Assembly: GCA_946902985.2 (NCBI GenBank)
Contig: OX336399.1
Location: forward strand, 159,650,411 to 159,714,410
Direction of reading: 5' to 3'
Length of the DNA: 64,000 bases
Source: Meconema thalassinum
Lineage: Eukaryota > Arthropoda > Insecta > Orthoptera > Tettigoniidae
Shown: piece after piece, positions 62,862 through 64,000 of the stretch
How positions within the stretch are numbered: the stretch's first letter is position 1
Layout of the letters: the number at the start of each line of letters is the position of its first letter
Program-made: the position numbers and the translations under genes
The notes under the pieces: generated by a model
Told to the model about the DNA's origin: nothing
The model's database searches: none
The model's input: only the letters and a program-made list of their open reading frames with translations

Positions 62862-62908
62862 TAGGTACATGTTTCGAAAACACACAATGTTTTCTTCCTC
62901 AGCCCACT
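62862..62908 (-). ncRNA. Hammerhead-ribozyme-like motif, single copy
   Basis: On the minus strand, CTGAGGA (62902-62896), then an extra A, a perfect 7-bp stem (GAAAACA/TGTTTTC), then GAAAC (62875-62871) and ATGTACC. Flanking GGG and CCTA can form a short stem I with wobble pairs. It has the same architecture as the pair 150 bases upstream, with a stronger stem II of different sequence. Confidence 0.45.
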
Positions 62909-63639
62909 TATTGGTGTTAAACATCATAAAACATCGATAACCTCACTAAATAACAAAAACACAGTTCACATTTCTTCTCTTGTTCTTACTTTGTTAGGCC
63001 TGTGTCATTCGACACATTAATGTCACTCACGGAATAAACACTTTTAGTTGAAGTAATGAATATTGACACATTGACACATTTACTCATTGCTAGTTTCAAC
63101 GTGGGTTGCTGAAATGCACACAAGTGTCGTATAACCTTGCCAAAAGCGGAGAAAACAACTAACCAGCACCCAGGAAGGTAATTGGGTGTGGCGTCATGAA
63201 AATAAATCGAGTCAGGAATGTATGTTGGAATTAAACTATTGAGGTGGGGGTTGAGGAGGTGGTTTGCGTTTTTTATTATTATTTAAATAATCTGCTAATA
63301 AATCTAACAATTCATTCGTTTCAAAATTAACCTCGATTAGATTATTGCATTCCTTTGACCTCTGATAAGTAATGATATGAATATGAGTGCAATTAGGAGG
63401 AACTTCTTACCAATTGTATTACCCTCTTATAATCAAGATCTTCCGTGCACCTGATTTTGAATGTGTTTAGGTTGTTACCACAAGAAAGGATTTGATAAAA
63501 AGTACTTTCCTCTGCACTGCTGGGGTAGATGAGATTGAATGCACATCACAGGTTATACATACTACAGTATTACAATATTACCACAAAAACACAGCATTTC
63601 AGACAACACATACCCAAGATGTCCCAGTCCCGTAAAATG
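62909..63639. other. No recognisable gene
   Basis: AT-rich sequence without recognisable frame or repeat. Confidence 0.5.
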
Positions 63640-63990
63640 AATTCCAAATAACAAGGCACAGCTAACACAAATGAAGGATCTTTTTGTAAGATAGAACTGC
63701 CGTATTCACCAGATGCCAATCCATGAGATTATGATCTCTTCACAAAATGAAATGACTCCTTTGAAGAAATAATCCATGTTCTAGAGCGGTCACTGTAGGA
63801 CATCCACAGAGGTGGACCTGCTGACCTGTAAGAAGTCTTCCATAAGTGTTGCAGAAGATAGGGGAGAGCATATTGAAGCAGGTTTCCTCTGACAATAAAG
63901 CAAGGCACAAATTATAGTAGTGTTACCATTACTTTTCATCCAACTGGTGATTCTGACCTTGCCTCCTTGAGTAGACCAGCAGTCACTAAG
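63640..63990 (+). pseudogene. Mariner (SETMAR-type) transposase C-terminal remnant
   Basis: With stops, the plus strand reads LPYSPDANP, DYDLFTK, then a VLERSL-like helix and DIHRGGPADL. This resembles the YSPD.NPCDY.LF.K(M/V)K block containing the last catalytic Asp of mariner transposases. The rest is too decayed. The element may continue past the window edge. Confidence 0.45.
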
Positions 63991-64000
63991 CTGAGTCACC

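Overview
The window looks like a piece of a large, gene-poor, repeat-rich insect genome. The evidence is an animal ZC3HC1/NIPA-type nuclear protein gene, many non-LTR retrotransposons with arthropod-type reverse transcriptases, Tc1/mariner, hAT and Helitron remnants, solo LTRs, and at least six tRNA-headed SINE families. The order cannot be fixed from sequence alone; a large-genome polyneopteran (orthopteroid) is a guess. There is no sign of prokaryotic, organellar or CRISPR sequence.

Layout. 0-8 kb: decayed reverse transcriptase pieces, a Jockey-like LINE split by a hAT element, a solo LTR and SINEs. 8.4-10 kb: a complete-length but dead Tc1-like transposon. 10-17.7 kb: SINEs (one inserted in another with a 14-bp target duplication), inverted-repeat and foldback elements, an internally deleted Helitron. 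18-20.7 kb: a nearly complete RTE-like LINE. 20.7-24.3 kb: AT-rich DNA with nothing recognisable. 24.3-30.4 kb: LINE pieces in opposing orientation and a dispersed repeat opened by a TIR element that itself holds two LINEs. 30.8-36 kb: three-level nesting (solo LTR inside a near-full-length RTE/BovB-like LINE inside an older LINE). 36-45.6 kb: SINEs, LINE pieces, an acidic low-complexity ORF, and a SINE/LINE pair whose target duplications abut. 47-48 kb: a hAT derivative with exact 8-bp target duplications. 49.7-52 kb: a full-length SINE, a 187-bp tandem duplication and a 131-bp hairpin insertion.

The only convincing host gene is at 52.6-56.6 kb: an uninterrupted 1321-codon ZC3HC1/NIPA homologue preceded by a strong 3' splice site and followed by poly(A) signals. 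About 1,000 acidic residues separate the two halves of its second zinc module. After it come a hAT-like element, a second Tc1-like copy with an adjoining foldback element, mariner remnants, and an inverted repeat carrying hammerhead-ribozyme-like motifs.

The transposons work as layers rather than as a pathway. LINE machinery probably mobilised the SINEs; one SINE shares its 3' tail with a LINE in the same window. The most unusual signals are the hammerhead-like motifs (about 13.0, 14.0, 62.5, 62.7 and 62.9 kb), the hairpin insertion with two paralogous empty sites, and the split zinc module of the host protein.
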